64,000 nucleotides of DNA from JAWVZB01 sp033722375 (lineage in GTDB: Bacteria > Actinomycetota > Nitriliruptoria > Nitriliruptorales > Nitriliruptoraceae): assembly GCA_033722375.1 (NCBI GenBank), contig JAWVZB010000002.1, forward strand, positions 1-64,000. The letters run 5' to 3'. The notes beneath the pieces were generated by a model. The model was not told the DNA's origin. It worked only from the letters and a program-made list of their open reading frames with translations, and made no database searches. The translations under genes and the position numbers were made by a program. Positions 1 to 9,014 of the stretch are shown one piece after another (position 1 is the stretch's first letter; each line of letters begins with the position of its first letter).

Positions 1-221
1 CGGGCGGGGAGGGCGGTTGCCTGCATCTGCGATCTCCGGGGTGGCTTGCGCTCAGTATGTGCGCAGACACCCTCTGTTCGCGTCACCCGCGAGTGCTATT
101 TCCTCACTGCTCATCAGAACTAGTCGATAGGTCAGATGTCCCACATCGCGCCCGGGATGCCCGATTCGCGTCGCAGGACTAGTGTGAGAGGAGCAGCCCG
201 CCAGAGGCGGCAGCGAGCACC
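1..221. other. Intergenic/edge sequence downstream of dnaE
   Basis: No convincing gene, tRNA or RNA motif is visible between the left edge and the dnaE stop. The stretch from about 90 to 150 is less GC-rich than its surroundings and carries two ACTAGT words, but I see no hairpin with a T-tract. It may hold the 3' end region of the dnaE transcript or a promoter of a gene lying to the left. Confidence 0.4.
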
Positions 222-3200
222 TCACGAAGCGGCGCGGTTCCACCCCCGGTCACGCCTCGAATCGTCCTCGAAGGTGCGCACCGCCGCCCGGTCCTCGACC
301 GCATCCGGACCGAAGGCAGCCTTGATCTCACCGAAGAGCCCGGAGTGCCGCTGGACCCGGAAGTCGTCCCCCAGCCGGTAGAGGGTCTGGCTCCCGTCGG
401 GCTTTGCCACCCGAAGCTGCACCGGAACGTGACCCGAGTGGTTGGCCAGGATCGACTTCAACCGCTTGACCGCCTCGGTCGTGCACTGCTCGAGCGCGAA
501 GGTGACCTCGACCGGGGAACCTCGAACCTCCGAGAGGTCGGGGGCGGTGACCTTGTGCGCAGCGAGCTTGACCGACCCGTCCCCGACCTCGCGGCGGCCG
601 GTGACGATCAGCACCGCATCTTCCTCGAGAACCTCGTGGGCGACGCGGTAGACGTTGGGCCAGAACACCGTGTCGACCGACCCTGAGAGGTCCTCGAGCG
701 TGGCGACGAGGTAGGTGTCTCCCTTGCGCGTGAACTTCTTCGTCAACGAGGTGAGCACGCCCGCCACCGTGACTGTGGATCCGTCCTCGCGTTCCCGGAG
801 TTCTGCGCACGCGGCGTCGGTGTACTGCTCGAGGAGCCGCTCGGCCCCGAACAGCGGGTGGTCGGACACGTAGAGACCCAGCATCTCACGCTCGTAGCGC
901 AGCACCTGCTGCTTGGTGAACTCGCTGTCGGTGATCTCGACTCCGTCGTCCAGCTCGACGCCGCCGTCGTCGTCCTCGCCACCGTCGAACAGGGAGAACT
1001 GACCGGCCGCCTCGGCTCGCTTGCGACTCGACGCGGCATCGGCGATCGGCTCGTAGGACTCGAGGAGGCCACGCCGGGTGTGGCCGAGGTTCGTGAACGC
1101 TCCGGCGAGGATCAGCGACTCGAGCACCCGCTTGTTCAGCACGGAGCCGTCGACCTTGTCGCAGAAGTCGCGGAAGTCCTCGAACTCCCCCTGCTCGTTC
1201 CGTGACTGGGTGATCTCGCCGCCGATCGCGTCGCCCACGCCCCGCACCGCCGACAGGCCGAAGACGATCTGGTCCCCGCGGGGGGTGAAGTCGACATCGG
1301 AAGCGTTGACGTCGGGAGGCAGCACGTCGATGCCGAGCCGGCGGCACTCGTTCAGGTACAGGGGCTTGAGGTCCTTGTGGTTCTTCACCGACGTGAGCAG
1401 GGCTGCCATGTACTCGACCGGGTAGTGGGTCTTGAGCCAGGCGGTCTGGTAGCTCACGACGCCGTAGGCGACGGTGTGGGACTTGTTGAAGCCGTACTCG
1501 GCGAACTTCTCGATCAACTCCCACAGCGACTGCATGAAGCGTTCGTCGTAGCCGTTGTCGATCCCGCCGGCGACGAAGTCTCCCTTCTGCGCCTCCATCA
1601 GCTTGCGCTTCTTCTTGCCGACCGCCTTGCGGAGCGTGTCGGCCTCGGACATCGAGAACCCGGCGATGTCGGTGGCGATCTGCATCACCTGTTCCTGGTA
1701 GGTGATGACGCCGTAGGTCTCGCCGAGGATCGGTTCGAGATCCGGGTGGTCGTAGCTGACGTCCTCGAGGCCGTTCTTGCGGTCCGCGAAGGTGATGTGC
1801 ATGTCCATCCCGAGCGGCCCCGGGCGGTACAGCGCCAGGAGCGCGGAGATGTCCTCGAACCGCGCCGGCTTGAGCTTGCGGACGAGCGCCTGCATGCCCG
1901 ACGAGTCGAGCTGGAAGACGCCGAGGGTGTGGCCGGTCGACAGCATCTCGTAGACGGCCGGGTCGTCCATGTCGCCCAGCAGCTCGGGGTCGGAGAGATC
2001 GACCTCGACGCCGCGGTTGTCAGCGATGTGCCGCTCGGCATCGGACATGACGGTCAGGTTGCGCAGGCCCAGGAAGTCCATCTTCAGCAGGCCGATGGCC
2101 TCGCACGCGCCCATCTCGTACTGGGTCACGATCGAGCCGTCGTCGGTCCGCAGCAGCGGGACGTTCTCGGTCAGCGGGCGCGCCCCGATGATCACCGCGG
2201 CGGCGTGGATGCCGTGCTGGCGCTTGAGCCCTTCGAGCTTCTCGGCCGTGTCGAGGACCCGCGCGTAGGTCGGATCCTCCTTGGCGTCGCGCAGCTCGGC
2301 GGACAGGTCGTAGGCGCTGTCCTTGTCGGGGTTGGGCTCGGTGAGGGGGTACTCCTTGCCCTGACGGGGCGGCGGCATCATCTTGCAGAGCCGGTCCCCC
2401 ACCGCGAACGGCTCGTCGAGGACACGCGCCGCATCGCGGATCGCGGACTTGGCCTTGATGGTGCCGAAGGTGATGATCTGTGCCACGTGGTCATCGCCGT
2501 AGCGGTCGGCGGCGTAACGGATCATCTCGCCCCGCCGCCGGTCGTCGAAGTCGATGTCGATGTCGGGCATCTGGATGCGGGCCGGGTTGAGGAAGCGCTC
2601 GAAGATGAGACCGTGCCGGATCGGGTCGACCTCGGTGATCCCGGTGCAGTAGGCCACCGCCGACCCACCGGCCGAGCCGCGGCCGGGGCCGACCCGGATG
2701 CCGGCCGAGCGGGCGTAGTCACAGAGGTCGGCGACGATCAGGAAGTAGGCGGGATAGCCCATCTGCTCGATGACCCCGAGCTCGTATTCGAGCCGCTGCT
2801 GCACTGTGTCCGACAGCGGCTCGCCGAAGCGGCGGGCGGCACCCTCGAACACCTTCTTGCGCAGGAACTCCGCCTCGGACAGCCCGTCCGGGCAGGGGAA
2901 CTCGGGCAGCAGGTCGAGGCCGAACTCGAGCTCGACGTCGCACATCTCGGCGATGTCGAGCGTGGCCTTCAGGGCGTCCGGGGCCCGGGTCCCGAACTGC
3001 GCCCACATCTCGTCCGCGGTGCGCAGGTAGTACTCGGGGCCGGAGAACTTGAAGCGGTCGGCGTCGGTGATCTTCGCACCGGTCTGGATGCACAGCAGCA
3101 CGTCGTGGGCGTCCGCGTCGGAGCGGTCGGTGTAGTGCGAGTCGTTGGTGATCACGGTCCGCAGTCCGAGGTCACGCGCCAGGCGCTCGAGGACGGGCCA

Positions 3201-3773
3201 GTTGGCCTGCTGCTCGTCGATCCCGTGGTCCATCAGCTCGACGAAGAACCGCTCGGCACCGAAGATGTCCCGCATCTCGGACAGCGCCTGGGTGGCGCCC
3301 CGCTCGTCCCCCGCCGTGATCGCCTGGTTGGCCTCGCCCTGGAGGCAGCCCGAGAGCGCCACGATCCCCTCGCTGTACTGCTCGAGGAGCTCCTTGTCGA
3401 GACGCGGCTTGTACCACATCCCCTCGAGGTAGGCCTGGGTCGAGAGCTGGATCAGGTTGCGGTACCCGACCTCGTTCGCAGCCAGAAGGGTCAGGTGGTA
3501 GTAGCGGCTGCGGCCGTCGCGGGTGACCTGCTGATCGAACCGGGAGCCGTGCGCCTGGTAGGCCTCCATGCCGAGGATCGGTTTGACCGGCGTGTCCTGG
3601 GCCTTGCGGTAGAAGTCGACCAGCCCGAACAGCACACCGTGATCGGTGACGGCGATGGCGGGCTGGTCGTCGCGCTCGGCCTTGGCGAGGAGTCCGTCCA
3701 TGCGCGACGCCCCGTCGAGCATCGAGTACTCGCTGTGGACGTGTAGATGGACGAAGCCCTCACCACTGGTCAC
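222..3773 (-). CDS. dnaE: DNA polymerase III subunit alpha (replicative, DnaE1 type)
   Basis: This is the catalytic alpha subunit of the replicative DNA polymerase III holoenzyme (1183 aa, usual length for DnaE1). The N-terminus opens with a PHP domain (HLHVHSEYSMLDG, about residues 8-20, with the HxH metal motif intact). The polymerase core carries MPDIDIDF at 402-409, whose aspartates are the C-family catalytic metal ligands. A helix-hairpin-helix region and an OB fold (around VTVAGVLTSLTKKFTRKGD) follow. The GTG start at 3773 has GGGAGGG eight bases upstream. A second, error-prone paralogue (dnaE2) lies at 54-58 kb. The housekeeping identity rests on the intact PHP motif and on the rluD-lspA-dksA-ileS neighbourhood typical of actinobacteria. 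Confidence 0.97.
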   Translation of the reverse strand: MTSGEGFVHLHVHSEYSMLDGASRMDGLLAKAERDDQPAIAVTDHGVLFGLVDFYRKAQDTPVKPILGMEAYQAHGSRFDQQVTRDGRSRYYHLTLLAANEVGYRNLIQLSTQAYLEGMWYKPRLDKELLEQYSEGIVALSGCLQGEANQAITAGDERGATQALSEMRDIFGAERFFVELMDHGIDEQQANWPVLERLARDLGLRTVITNDSHYTDRSDADAHDVLLCIQTGAKITDADRFKFSGPEYYLRTADEMWAQFGTRAPDALKATLDIAEMCDVELEFGLDLLPEFPCPDGLSEAEFLRKKVFEGAARRFGEPLSDTVQQRLEYELGVIEQMGYPAYFLIVADLCDYARSAGIRVGPGRGSAGGSAVAYCTGITEVDPIRHGLIFERFLNPARIQMPDIDIDFDDRRRGEMIRYAADRYGDDHVAQIITFGTIKAKSAIRDAARVLDEPFAVGDRLCKMMPPPRQGKEYPLTEPNPDKDSAYDLSAELRDAKEDPTYARVLDTAEKLEGLKRQHGIHAAAVIIGARPLTENVPLLRTDDGSIVTQYEMGACEAIGLLKMDFLGLRNLTVMSDAERHIADNRGVEVDLSDPELLGDMDDPAVYEMLSTGHTLGVFQLDSSGMQALVRKLKPARFEDISALLALYRPGPLGMDMHITFADRKNGLEDVSYDHPDLEPILGETYGVITYQEQVMQIATDIAGFSMSEADTLRKAVGKKKRKLMEAQKGDFVAGGIDNGYDERFMQSLWELIEKFAEYGFNKSHTVAYGVVSYQTAWLKTHYPVEYMAALLTSVKNHKDLKPLYLNECRRLGIDVLPPDVNASDVDFTPRGDQIVFGLSAVRGVGDAIGGEITQSRNEQGEFEDFRDFCDKVDGSVLNKRVLESLILAGAFTNLGHTRRGLLESYEPIADAASSRKRAEAAGQFSLFDGGEDDDGGVELDDGVEITDSEFTKQQVLRYEREMLGLYVSDHPLFGAERLLEQYTDAACAELREREDGSTVTVAGVLTSLTKKFTRKGDTYLVATLEDLSGSVDTVFWPNVYRVAHEVLEEDAVLIVTGRREVGDGSVKLAAHKVTAPDLSEVRGSPVEVTFALEQCTTEAVKRLKSILANHSGHVPVQLRVAKPDGSQTLYRLGDDFRVQRHSGLFGEIKAAFGPDAVEDRAAVRTFEDDSRRDRGWNRAAS

Positions 3774-3856
3774 TGAGCGGACCCTCCCGAGGTCGTCTTG
3801 CCGAGATCGGAACGCTGCGATGTGCCGGGGAAGGAGTCACACGCATGTGGTTCGGG

Positions 3857-3862
3857 ACCGTA
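3857..3862 (-). promoter_or_regulatory. Candidate -10 element of dnaE
   Basis: On the minus strand this reads TACGGT, matching the actinobacterial TAnnnT -10 pattern, 84 bases upstream of the dnaE GTG. A weak -35 (CTGAAC) lies 16 bases further upstream. The remaining bases between dnaE and the gene at 3967 show nothing else recognisable. Confidence 0.3.
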
Positions 3863-3966
3863 CCACGACCCTGCGACGGTTCAGCCGACCACGACCCATC
3901 GCGTGCGAAGTGTGCTCTCCCGTGGGGGTCGGGTGCGCTTGGAGCGCGCCCGACGGATGCGGACGG

Positions 3967-4986
3967 TCAGACGTCGCGCCCGTAGGTCACCTCGTCGGTG
4001 TCGTCGGGGCGCAACCCGAAGAAGGCGGACCCGTCTATGTCGGTCTCGCCCGGCGCCGGATCGACGAGACGCACGTCCTCGTGGTCCACGAGATCGCGCA
4101 GCGGCCCCGCGGCCCCCTCGACGACCACGGCGAACACGACGGGGGCACCGGTCTCGAGCACGTTCTCGACCGTCTTGAGCTCGGACAGCCGCCGCTCGTA
4201 GTCCGCCTGGTACTCCTCGTCCTGGACCGTCCCGGACTCGATCAGCTTCTCGACCTCGCTCGCCTCGGCACGGATCGGCCCGAGCTCGGTCTCGATGATC
4301 CGATCGATCGAAGCGACGAGGTCACCGCCCACGACCTCGGTCTCGAGGGGCGGCTCGCTCTCGGCGGGAATGCGGTACTGCGCCAGCCGTACCGTGGTGC
4401 CCTCGGGCAGGATCGACAGCACGGCCTCCGGCTCGAGGTAACCGGCGAACGAGACCACCGCCACGAGGGGACGGTCGTCGTCTGCGGCCAGGTCCGCGAG
4501 CTCCTGGTGGCGGTCTGCGATGTAGGCGTCGACGTCCCCTCCGACCGGCGGCCCGATCTCGTAGGTCCCGCCACCCGCGAGCTCCGAGCCCTCGCCTCCG
4601 CTGCTCGACCCCGGTACCCGGATCGCCTGCCGCTCGGCGGCTGCACGGGCCTCGGCCCGGGCCTCGAGCAGGTCCGGATAGCGGTCGAAGTGGACCGCCG
4701 AGGCGGCGGTGGCGATGGCGACCGCGAGGAAGGCCAGCACCGCCCGGTGGCGAGCCACGACGCGGAACCAGGAGCGGTCCTCCCAGCGGCGCACCGCCCG
4801 GAAGGGGCGGCCGAGGAAGCCAGTGACGCGCCGTGCCCGGCGCTGCAACCTCGGCACGACCGCGCTGTCCATGTTCCACAGACGGTCGATGAGCGCGTCG
4901 TCCCAGCCGCGGAGGCGGGCGATCAGGGCGTCGTCCCACTGCCGCAGGCGTCCGCCCGTGCCGCCGGATCCGTCTTCCCCGTCCAT
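3967..4986 (-). CDS. Single-pass membrane protein with three 11-residue amphipathic repeats, function unknown
   Basis: A 339-aa protein I do not recognise. Residues 17-49 hold three consecutive 11-residue repeats of the form WDDALIxRLxx (starting at W17, W28 and M39). A basic stretch follows, then one membrane helix at about 82-99 and a roughly 240-residue C-terminal part rich in Asp and Glu. That part has an Ala/Glu-rich helical segment just after the membrane, and two alpha/beta-looking stretches (around RPLVAVVSFAGYL and APVVFAVVVEG). Positive residues before the helix suggest the repeats are cytoplasmic and the large domain extracytoplasmic. ATG at 4986 was chosen because the in-frame extension upstream overlaps the siroheme gene in another frame. 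It is the last gene of the cysH-cobA-MET8 run but has no visible link to sulfur metabolism. Confidence 0.75.
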   Translation of the reverse strand: MDGEDGSGGTGGRLRQWDDALIARLRGWDDALIDRLWNMDSAVVPRLQRRARRVTGFLGRPFRAVRRWEDRSWFRVVARHRAVLAFLAVAIATAASAVHFDRYPDLLEARAEARAAAERQAIRVPGSSSGGEGSELAGGGTYEIGPPVGGDVDAYIADRHQELADLAADDDRPLVAVVSFAGYLEPEAVLSILPEGTTVRLAQYRIPAESEPPLETEVVGGDLVASIDRIIETELGPIRAEASEVEKLIESGTVQDEEYQADYERRLSELKTVENVLETGAPVVFAVVVEGAAGPLRDLVDHEDVRLVDPAPGETDIDGSAFFGLRPDDTDEVTYGRDV

Positions 4987-5026
4987 GGGTCGGAGGGTAC
5001 GGCGCAGCTCGTGCGCGGCGCCGCCC

Positions 5027-5653
5027 TCAGAGCGACTCGCGGACGATGGACACGACCCGTTCTTCGGCAACGCCCGCCTGCCCATCCCGGATGAGCTCCA
5101 GGAGCCCGTCGAGGTCTGCGAGGGCGGCTCCCCACGCGGCGGCCCAGTCCGCGAACGGGACGGTGCGGGGCAGGAGTCGCTGACGCGCCCCGTGCAGCAC
5201 CTCCACCAGCTCGCCGTAGGCGTCGTCGAACCGGTCCTCCAGCTCGATACGCAGCCGCTTCGAGAGCGCGGGAGCCTTCCCCGCCGTGGAGATCGTGAGC
5301 TGGAGATCCCCCCGACGGATCGTCGACGCGGCTCCGAAGTGCGAGTGCTCGACGTCGTCGACCGACGCGAAGACGACACCGGCCCGTTCGGCTGCGGCGA
5401 ACAGCTCGTCGATCGGGGCGTCGTCCTCGCCGGTCGCGATGGCGAGGAAGACCCCGTCGAGATCGGCCGGCGTCCCGAGTCGGGCGTGATGGTCGACCCT
5501 GTTGCCGACCCCCGGGTCGTCGGGGGTGACGACGGTGACCTCGGCACCGACCTCGAGCAATCGTGCGATCCGCTCGCGCGCCAGGGGGCCGCCCCCGAAC
5601 ACGACCACCGCCCTGCCGGCGAGGTCCAGGTTGACCGGGTACTCGAAGGCCAC
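5027..5653 (-). CDS. Precorrin-2 dehydrogenase/sirohydrochlorin ferrochelatase (CysG N-terminal/MET8 type)
   Basis: This 208-aa protein is the bifunctional dehydrogenase/chelatase that turns precorrin-2 into sirohydrochlorin and inserts iron to make siroheme, the cofactor of sulfite and nitrite reductases. It begins with the family pattern YPVNLDLAGRAVVVFGGG, a Rossmann NAD-binding glycine cluster at 20-22. The conserved aspartates of the active site are probably D99/D100 (ASVDD), followed by STAGKAPALSKRLR, the conserved segment before the helical dimerisation domain. It sits immediately downstream of cobA, so the two steps that E. coli CysG fuses are encoded by separate adjacent genes here. 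Alternative names are sirC or the cysG N-terminal domain. Confidence 0.9.
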   Translation of the reverse strand: MAFEYPVNLDLAGRAVVVFGGGPLARERIARLLEVGAEVTVVTPDDPGVGNRVDHHARLGTPADLDGVFLAIATGEDDAPIDELFAAAERAGVVFASVDDVEHSHFGAASTIRRGDLQLTISTAGKAPALSKRLRIELEDRFDDAYGELVEVLHGARQRLLPRTVPFADWAAAWGAALADLDGLLELIRDGQAGVAEERVVSIVRESL

Positions 5654-5659
5654 CGAAGA

Positions 5660-6520
5660 TCAGGCGGGGACGGTGGTGACCCCGGCCCCAGCCGGGAGCG
5701 CAGACAGGTCCCCGAGGTGGTCACGGACCGCAGCGACGTCGCCGACCACGATCGCGGCTGGGGAGCGGATCCCGCTCCGTCGGAGCTCGTCGGCGAGGGA
5801 CTCGAGCGAGGTCCGCACCGCCACCTGGTCTGCGGTCGTCCCCCAGCGCACGACCGCAGCGGGGGTCTCGGGGGCACGGCCGCAAGCGATCAGGCGGGCG
5901 GAGATGCGGCCCGCGTTCCCCACACCCATCAGGAACACGAGCGTCCCGTGGAACCGGGCGAGCGCCTCCCAGTCGATCTGCGAGTCGGGCTTGTCGCTGG
6001 CCTCGTGTCCCGTGATGAAGGCGACCCCGGTGGCGAGCCCACGGTGTGTCACCGGGATGCCGGCCGCCGCAGGGGCAGCCACGGCGGACGTGACACCGGA
6101 GACCACCTCGACCGGAACGCCGGCCCGGCGGCAGGCGAGCGCTTCCTCGCCCCCGCGGCCGAACACGAAGGGGTCGCCCCCCTTGAGTCGCACGACGGCC
6201 CGGCCGGACCGAGCTTCGTTGACGAGGAGGCGGTCGATCTCGTCCTGGCGCCAGCCGGGGCGGTCGACGGTCTTCCCGACGCAGATCCGTTCGGCATCGT
6301 CCGGCACCAGCGACAGGAGGTCCTGCGGGGCCAGGCGGTCGTAGGCCACGAGATCGCAGGTGGCCAGGAGCGCTGCCGCGCGGACGGTGACGAGCCCGGG
6401 ATCGCCGGGGCCCCCACCCACGAGGTAGACCGTCCCGACGCGCGCCCCGTCCACACCGAGCGCAGCCGGTGCCAGCGCCGGGGCGATGCGGGGTTCTCGG
6501 TGTGACACGTCGGTGTTCAT
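5660..6520 (-). CDS. cobA: Uroporphyrinogen-III C-methyltransferase
   Basis: SAM-dependent methyltransferase (286 aa) that methylates uroporphyrinogen III at C2 and C7 to give precorrin-2. The tetrapyrrole-methylase signature is plain: VYLVGGGPGDPGLVTVRA (31-48), VRLKGGDPFVFGRGGEE, VEVVSGVTSAVAAPAAAGIP, and GTLVFLMGV near the middle. The ATG at 6520 shares an ATGA overlap with the cysH stop, showing translational coupling. The longer in-frame extension upstream is unlikely because it lies wholly inside cysH. With the downstream MET8-type gene it supplies siroheme for sulfite reduction, which fits the upstream APS/PAPS reductase. The sulfite reductase itself is not in the window. Confidence 0.95.
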   Translation of the reverse strand: MNTDVSHREPRIAPALAPAALGVDGARVGTVYLVGGGPGDPGLVTVRAAALLATCDLVAYDRLAPQDLLSLVPDDAERICVGKTVDRPGWRQDEIDRLLVNEARSGRAVVRLKGGDPFVFGRGGEEALACRRAGVPVEVVSGVTSAVAAPAAAGIPVTHRGLATGVAFITGHEASDKPDSQIDWEALARFHGTLVFLMGVGNAGRISARLIACGRAPETPAAVVRWGTTADQVAVRTSLESLADELRRSGIRSPAAIVVGDVAAVRDHLGDLSALPAGAGVTTVPA

Positions 6521-7368
6521 CCTGGGGTCGTGGTCTCGCGGACCACCTGGCCGTCCTCGGTCAGGTGGATGCCGCACTCGGTCTTGCCGTCGAACGCCGA
6601 CCACCGCCCCGCCCGTGGGTCCTCACCCGAGGTGACAGGGGCGGTGCACGGCGCGCAGCCGATCGAGCGGTAGCCCTCCTGCTCGAGCGGATGCTGAGGC
6701 AGGTCGTGCTGACGGATGTAGGCCTCGATGTCAGCGTCGGTCCACGCCGCGAGTGGCGCCACCTTCACGAGCCACCGATGGTCGTGGAGCCTGGCTTCGA
6801 CGACGGGTGTTCCGGCTCGCTCGGGCGTCTGCACCCGGCGGACCCCCGTGGCCCACCCGTCGAAGCTGCGCAGCATCGTGCGGAGGGGTGTGGTCTTCCG
6901 CATCCGGCAGCAGGCGTCCGGGTCGCGACGGAACAGCTCCGGGCCGTAACGCTCGTCCTGCTGCGGAACGGAGAGGTCGGGACGCACGTCCAGCACCGTC
7001 AGGCCGAGCTCCCGCGCCATCCGCCGCCGGTGATCGAGCGTCTCGTCGAAGTGGTAGCCGGTGTCGAGGAACAGCACGGGAACCTCGGGCGCTACCCGGC
7101 TCGTCAGGTGCAGGAGCACCGCCGAGTCGGCACCGAACGAGCTCGTGATCACGAACCGAGGGACGACGTGGGCCGCCCAGGCGAGGATGCGATCGGCCGG
7201 CTTGCCCTCGAGGTGGGTGGCGGCCTCCTCGGCCAGTGCCCGCATGAAGTCGGCATCGTCGCCGTCGCGAGCGCGGAAGCGGTCGTCCTCGTCGGGAGCT
7301 GTGCCCGTCAGGGCACCGTCGACCGACGACGCGACTCGGCGCCGATCGTGGTCTGCGAGCACGGTCAT
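6517..7368 (-). CDS. cysH: Adenylyl-sulfate (APS/PAPS) reductase, [4Fe-4S] type
   Basis: Thioredoxin-dependent reductase (283 aa) that reduces activated sulfate to sulfite in assimilatory sulfur metabolism. The PP-loop nucleotide-binding segment TSSFGADSAVLLHL spans 76-88. The four cysteines that bind the [4Fe-4S] cluster are visible as CC at 153-154 and CAPC at 238-241. The catalytic cysteine is in ECGIHL at C265. The CC/CxxC set is the mark of the APS-using branch rather than the cluster-free PAPS enzyme. ATG at 7368 is strongly supported by GGAAGGAGGT six bases upstream. It leads the cysH-cobA-MET8 operon, each gene coupled or closely spaced. Confidence 0.95.
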   Translation of the reverse strand: MTVLADHDRRRVASSVDGALTGTAPDEDDRFRARDGDDADFMRALAEEAATHLEGKPADRILAWAAHVVPRFVITSSFGADSAVLLHLTSRVAPEVPVLFLDTGYHFDETLDHRRRMARELGLTVLDVRPDLSVPQQDERYGPELFRRDPDACCRMRKTTPLRTMLRSFDGWATGVRRVQTPERAGTPVVEARLHDHRWLVKVAPLAAWTDADIEAYIRQHDLPQHPLEQEGYRSIGCAPCTAPVTSGEDPRAGRWSAFDGKTECGIHLTEDGQVVRETTTPG

Positions 7369-7457
7369 CGACCTCCTTCCACACGAGGACCACCACGAGG
7401 CTCGGGCAGGGGTCGCAGCCACGCGAAACGGCGCGGTGACAACCGTGCGAACGGGCC

Positions 7458-8399
7458 CTACGGCGCGGTGAGCCCCGCGCGCCCCAAGGCAGCACGAAGG
7501 TCCTCCGGGAGGGGCGACTCGACCGCGATCTCGGCACCCGTCACGGGATGGCTGAAACGCAGGGACGCCGCGTGGAGGAACAGCCGCGTCAGGGCGAGCG
7601 CGTCCGCAGTCGTCTCTGCAGCGCCGTAGGCGAGGTCGCCGACGACGGGATGCCCGGCGTAGCTCACGTGGACCCGGATCTGGTGCGTGCGTCCCGTCTC
7701 GAGCCGACAGGCCAGCAGCGCCACGCGCATGGCCTCCGCGCGTCCGACGTCGAGCTGCTCGACGTGCGTGACGGCGGGTTTGCCGTCGGGGCGAGCGGCG
7801 AACCGCTTGCGGGACGACGGATCTCGCCCGAGCGGCACCTCGATGCGGACCGTGGGCACGTCGAACTCGCCCTCGACCAGGGCCAGGTACCGGCGATCGA
7901 CCTCCCGGGCCTTCAACGCCGCCACCAGACCGGTGAACGCGGCATCGGTCTTGGCGACCGCCAGCAGCCCGGAGGTGTCGCGGTCGAGCCGATGGACGAT
8001 GCCAGGCCGGACGTCTCCCCCGGCCGCAGCCAGCGGGACCTCGGCCGCGGCCAGGGCCTGCACCATGGTCCCCGCGGAGTGGCCGGCACCGGGGTGGACC
8101 ACCAGCCCCGACGGCTTGTCCACCACGAGCAGGTGCTCGTCCTCGTAGCGGACCGGGGGCGGCGCGACCCCGTCAGCGCCCGTCGGTGCCACCGGAGGGG
8201 CCAGCACGTCGATCTCCTCGCCTCCGGCGACGCGGTGCGACTTGCTGAGCGGGGCGCCGCTCGCGTCCTGCACCTCGCCCCGCTCGATGCGCGCCGCGGC
8301 CTGTGAACGGGACTCCTCGAGGAGCGCGGACAGGGTCACGTCGAGCCGCTCGCCGTCGTGGGACACCGGCACCACGAAACGCCGACCCTGGGCCGCCAT
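7458..8399 (-). CDS. rluD: Ribosomal large-subunit pseudouridine synthase, RluD/RluC family
   Basis: A 313-aa RsuA/RluA-family enzyme that isomerises uridines in 23S rRNA. An N-terminal S4-like RNA-binding domain (about 12-75; GERLDVTLSALL, SRSQAAARIERG) is followed by the catalytic domain with HRLDRDTSGLLAVAKT, which contains the catalytic aspartate, and GRTHQIRVH near the C-terminus. The ATG at 8399 overlaps the lspA stop in a TGATG arrangement; a GTG directly before it (8402) is an alternative. The lspA-rluD pairing is conserved across actinobacteria. Confidence 0.93.
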   Translation of the reverse strand: MAAQGRRFVVPVSHDGERLDVTLSALLEESRSQAAARIERGEVQDASGAPLSKSHRVAGGEEIDVLAPPVAPTGADGVAPPPVRYEDEHLLVVDKPSGLVVHPGAGHSAGTMVQALAAAEVPLAAAGGDVRPGIVHRLDRDTSGLLAVAKTDAAFTGLVAALKAREVDRRYLALVEGEFDVPTVRIEVPLGRDPSSRKRFAARPDGKPAVTHVEQLDVGRAEAMRVALLACRLETGRTHQIRVHVSYAGHPVVGDLAYGAAETTADALALTRLFLHAASLRFSHPVTGAEIAVESPLPEDLRAALGRAGLTAP

Positions 8400-8974
8400 C
8401 ACTGCTCCTCGTCGGCGTCCTCGAGGTCGTCGAGCCAGAAGGACACGACCAGCAGTACGAACCCGATCGTGATGGCCGTGTCCGCGATGTTGAACCGGGG
8501 GAAGCTGCCCCAGGCGACGAAGTCCACGACCTCGCCGTTGAGGTAGCGCGGGTCGTCAGGGCCGCCCGGTCGGAAGACCCGGTCCAGGGCGTTGCCCAGC
8601 GCCCCCGCCAGGAGCAACCCCCAGGCGGCGGCCTGGAACGCCGAGGTCGATCGCGGCAGGTTGTAGACCGCGAACACCGTCACGACCACCGTGACCACGA
8701 GGAAGATCCAGGAAGGTGCCGGGAACCCGAACGCACCCCCCGGGTTGTACGTGAGCTGCCAACCGATCTCGTTCCCCAGCAGTGGCACCATCCGCCCCGG
8801 GGTCAGCAGCTCCTCCGCGATGTGCTTGGTGGCCTGGTCGAGCATGACCGCGGCGGCGGCAACGATGAGCCCCACCTGGACGTGGAACGGGTCGCCCCGC
8901 TCTGGGTGCCCGAAGAAGGGATCGCGGCGGCCGGAACCGTCACGATCGGCATGCAACAACGGCAGCACGGGCAC
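8399..8974 (-). CDS. lspA: Lipoprotein signal peptidase (signal peptidase II)
   Basis: Membrane aspartyl protease that cleaves the signal peptide of diacylglyceryl-modified prolipoproteins; several predicted lipoproteins lie at 58-61 kb. With the GTG start at 8974 it is 191 aa with four membrane segments. The family motifs are all present: LDQATK (45-50), TYNPGGAFG (75-83), GNALDRV with catalytic D131, and VVDFVAWGSFPRFNIAD with catalytic D165. The start is uncertain. The open frame runs to 9115 but that would overlap the upstream gene, and the 8974 GTG has GGAAGAG about 11 bases before it. The Asp/Glu-rich tail (DDLEDADEEQ) is cytoplasmic. Confidence 0.92.
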   Translation of the reverse strand: MPVLPLLHADRDGSGRRDPFFGHPERGDPFHVQVGLIVAAAAVMLDQATKHIAEELLTPGRMVPLLGNEIGWQLTYNPGGAFGFPAPSWIFLVVTVVVTVFAVYNLPRSTSAFQAAAWGLLLAGALGNALDRVFRPGGPDDPRYLNGEVVDFVAWGSFPRFNIADTAITIGFVLLVVSFWLDDLEDADEEQ

Positions 8975-9014
8975 CGGGTTCAGCGCTCTTCCGTCTCGAC
9001 TCCGCGCGACGCCA

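Noticed and set aside
1377..3746. A 789-aa open frame on the plus strand opposite dnaE
   Set aside because: It is the mirror of the dnaE coding frame in GC-rich DNA, made of Val/Leu/Asp/Glu/Gly runs with no domain, ribosome site or sensible neighbours.
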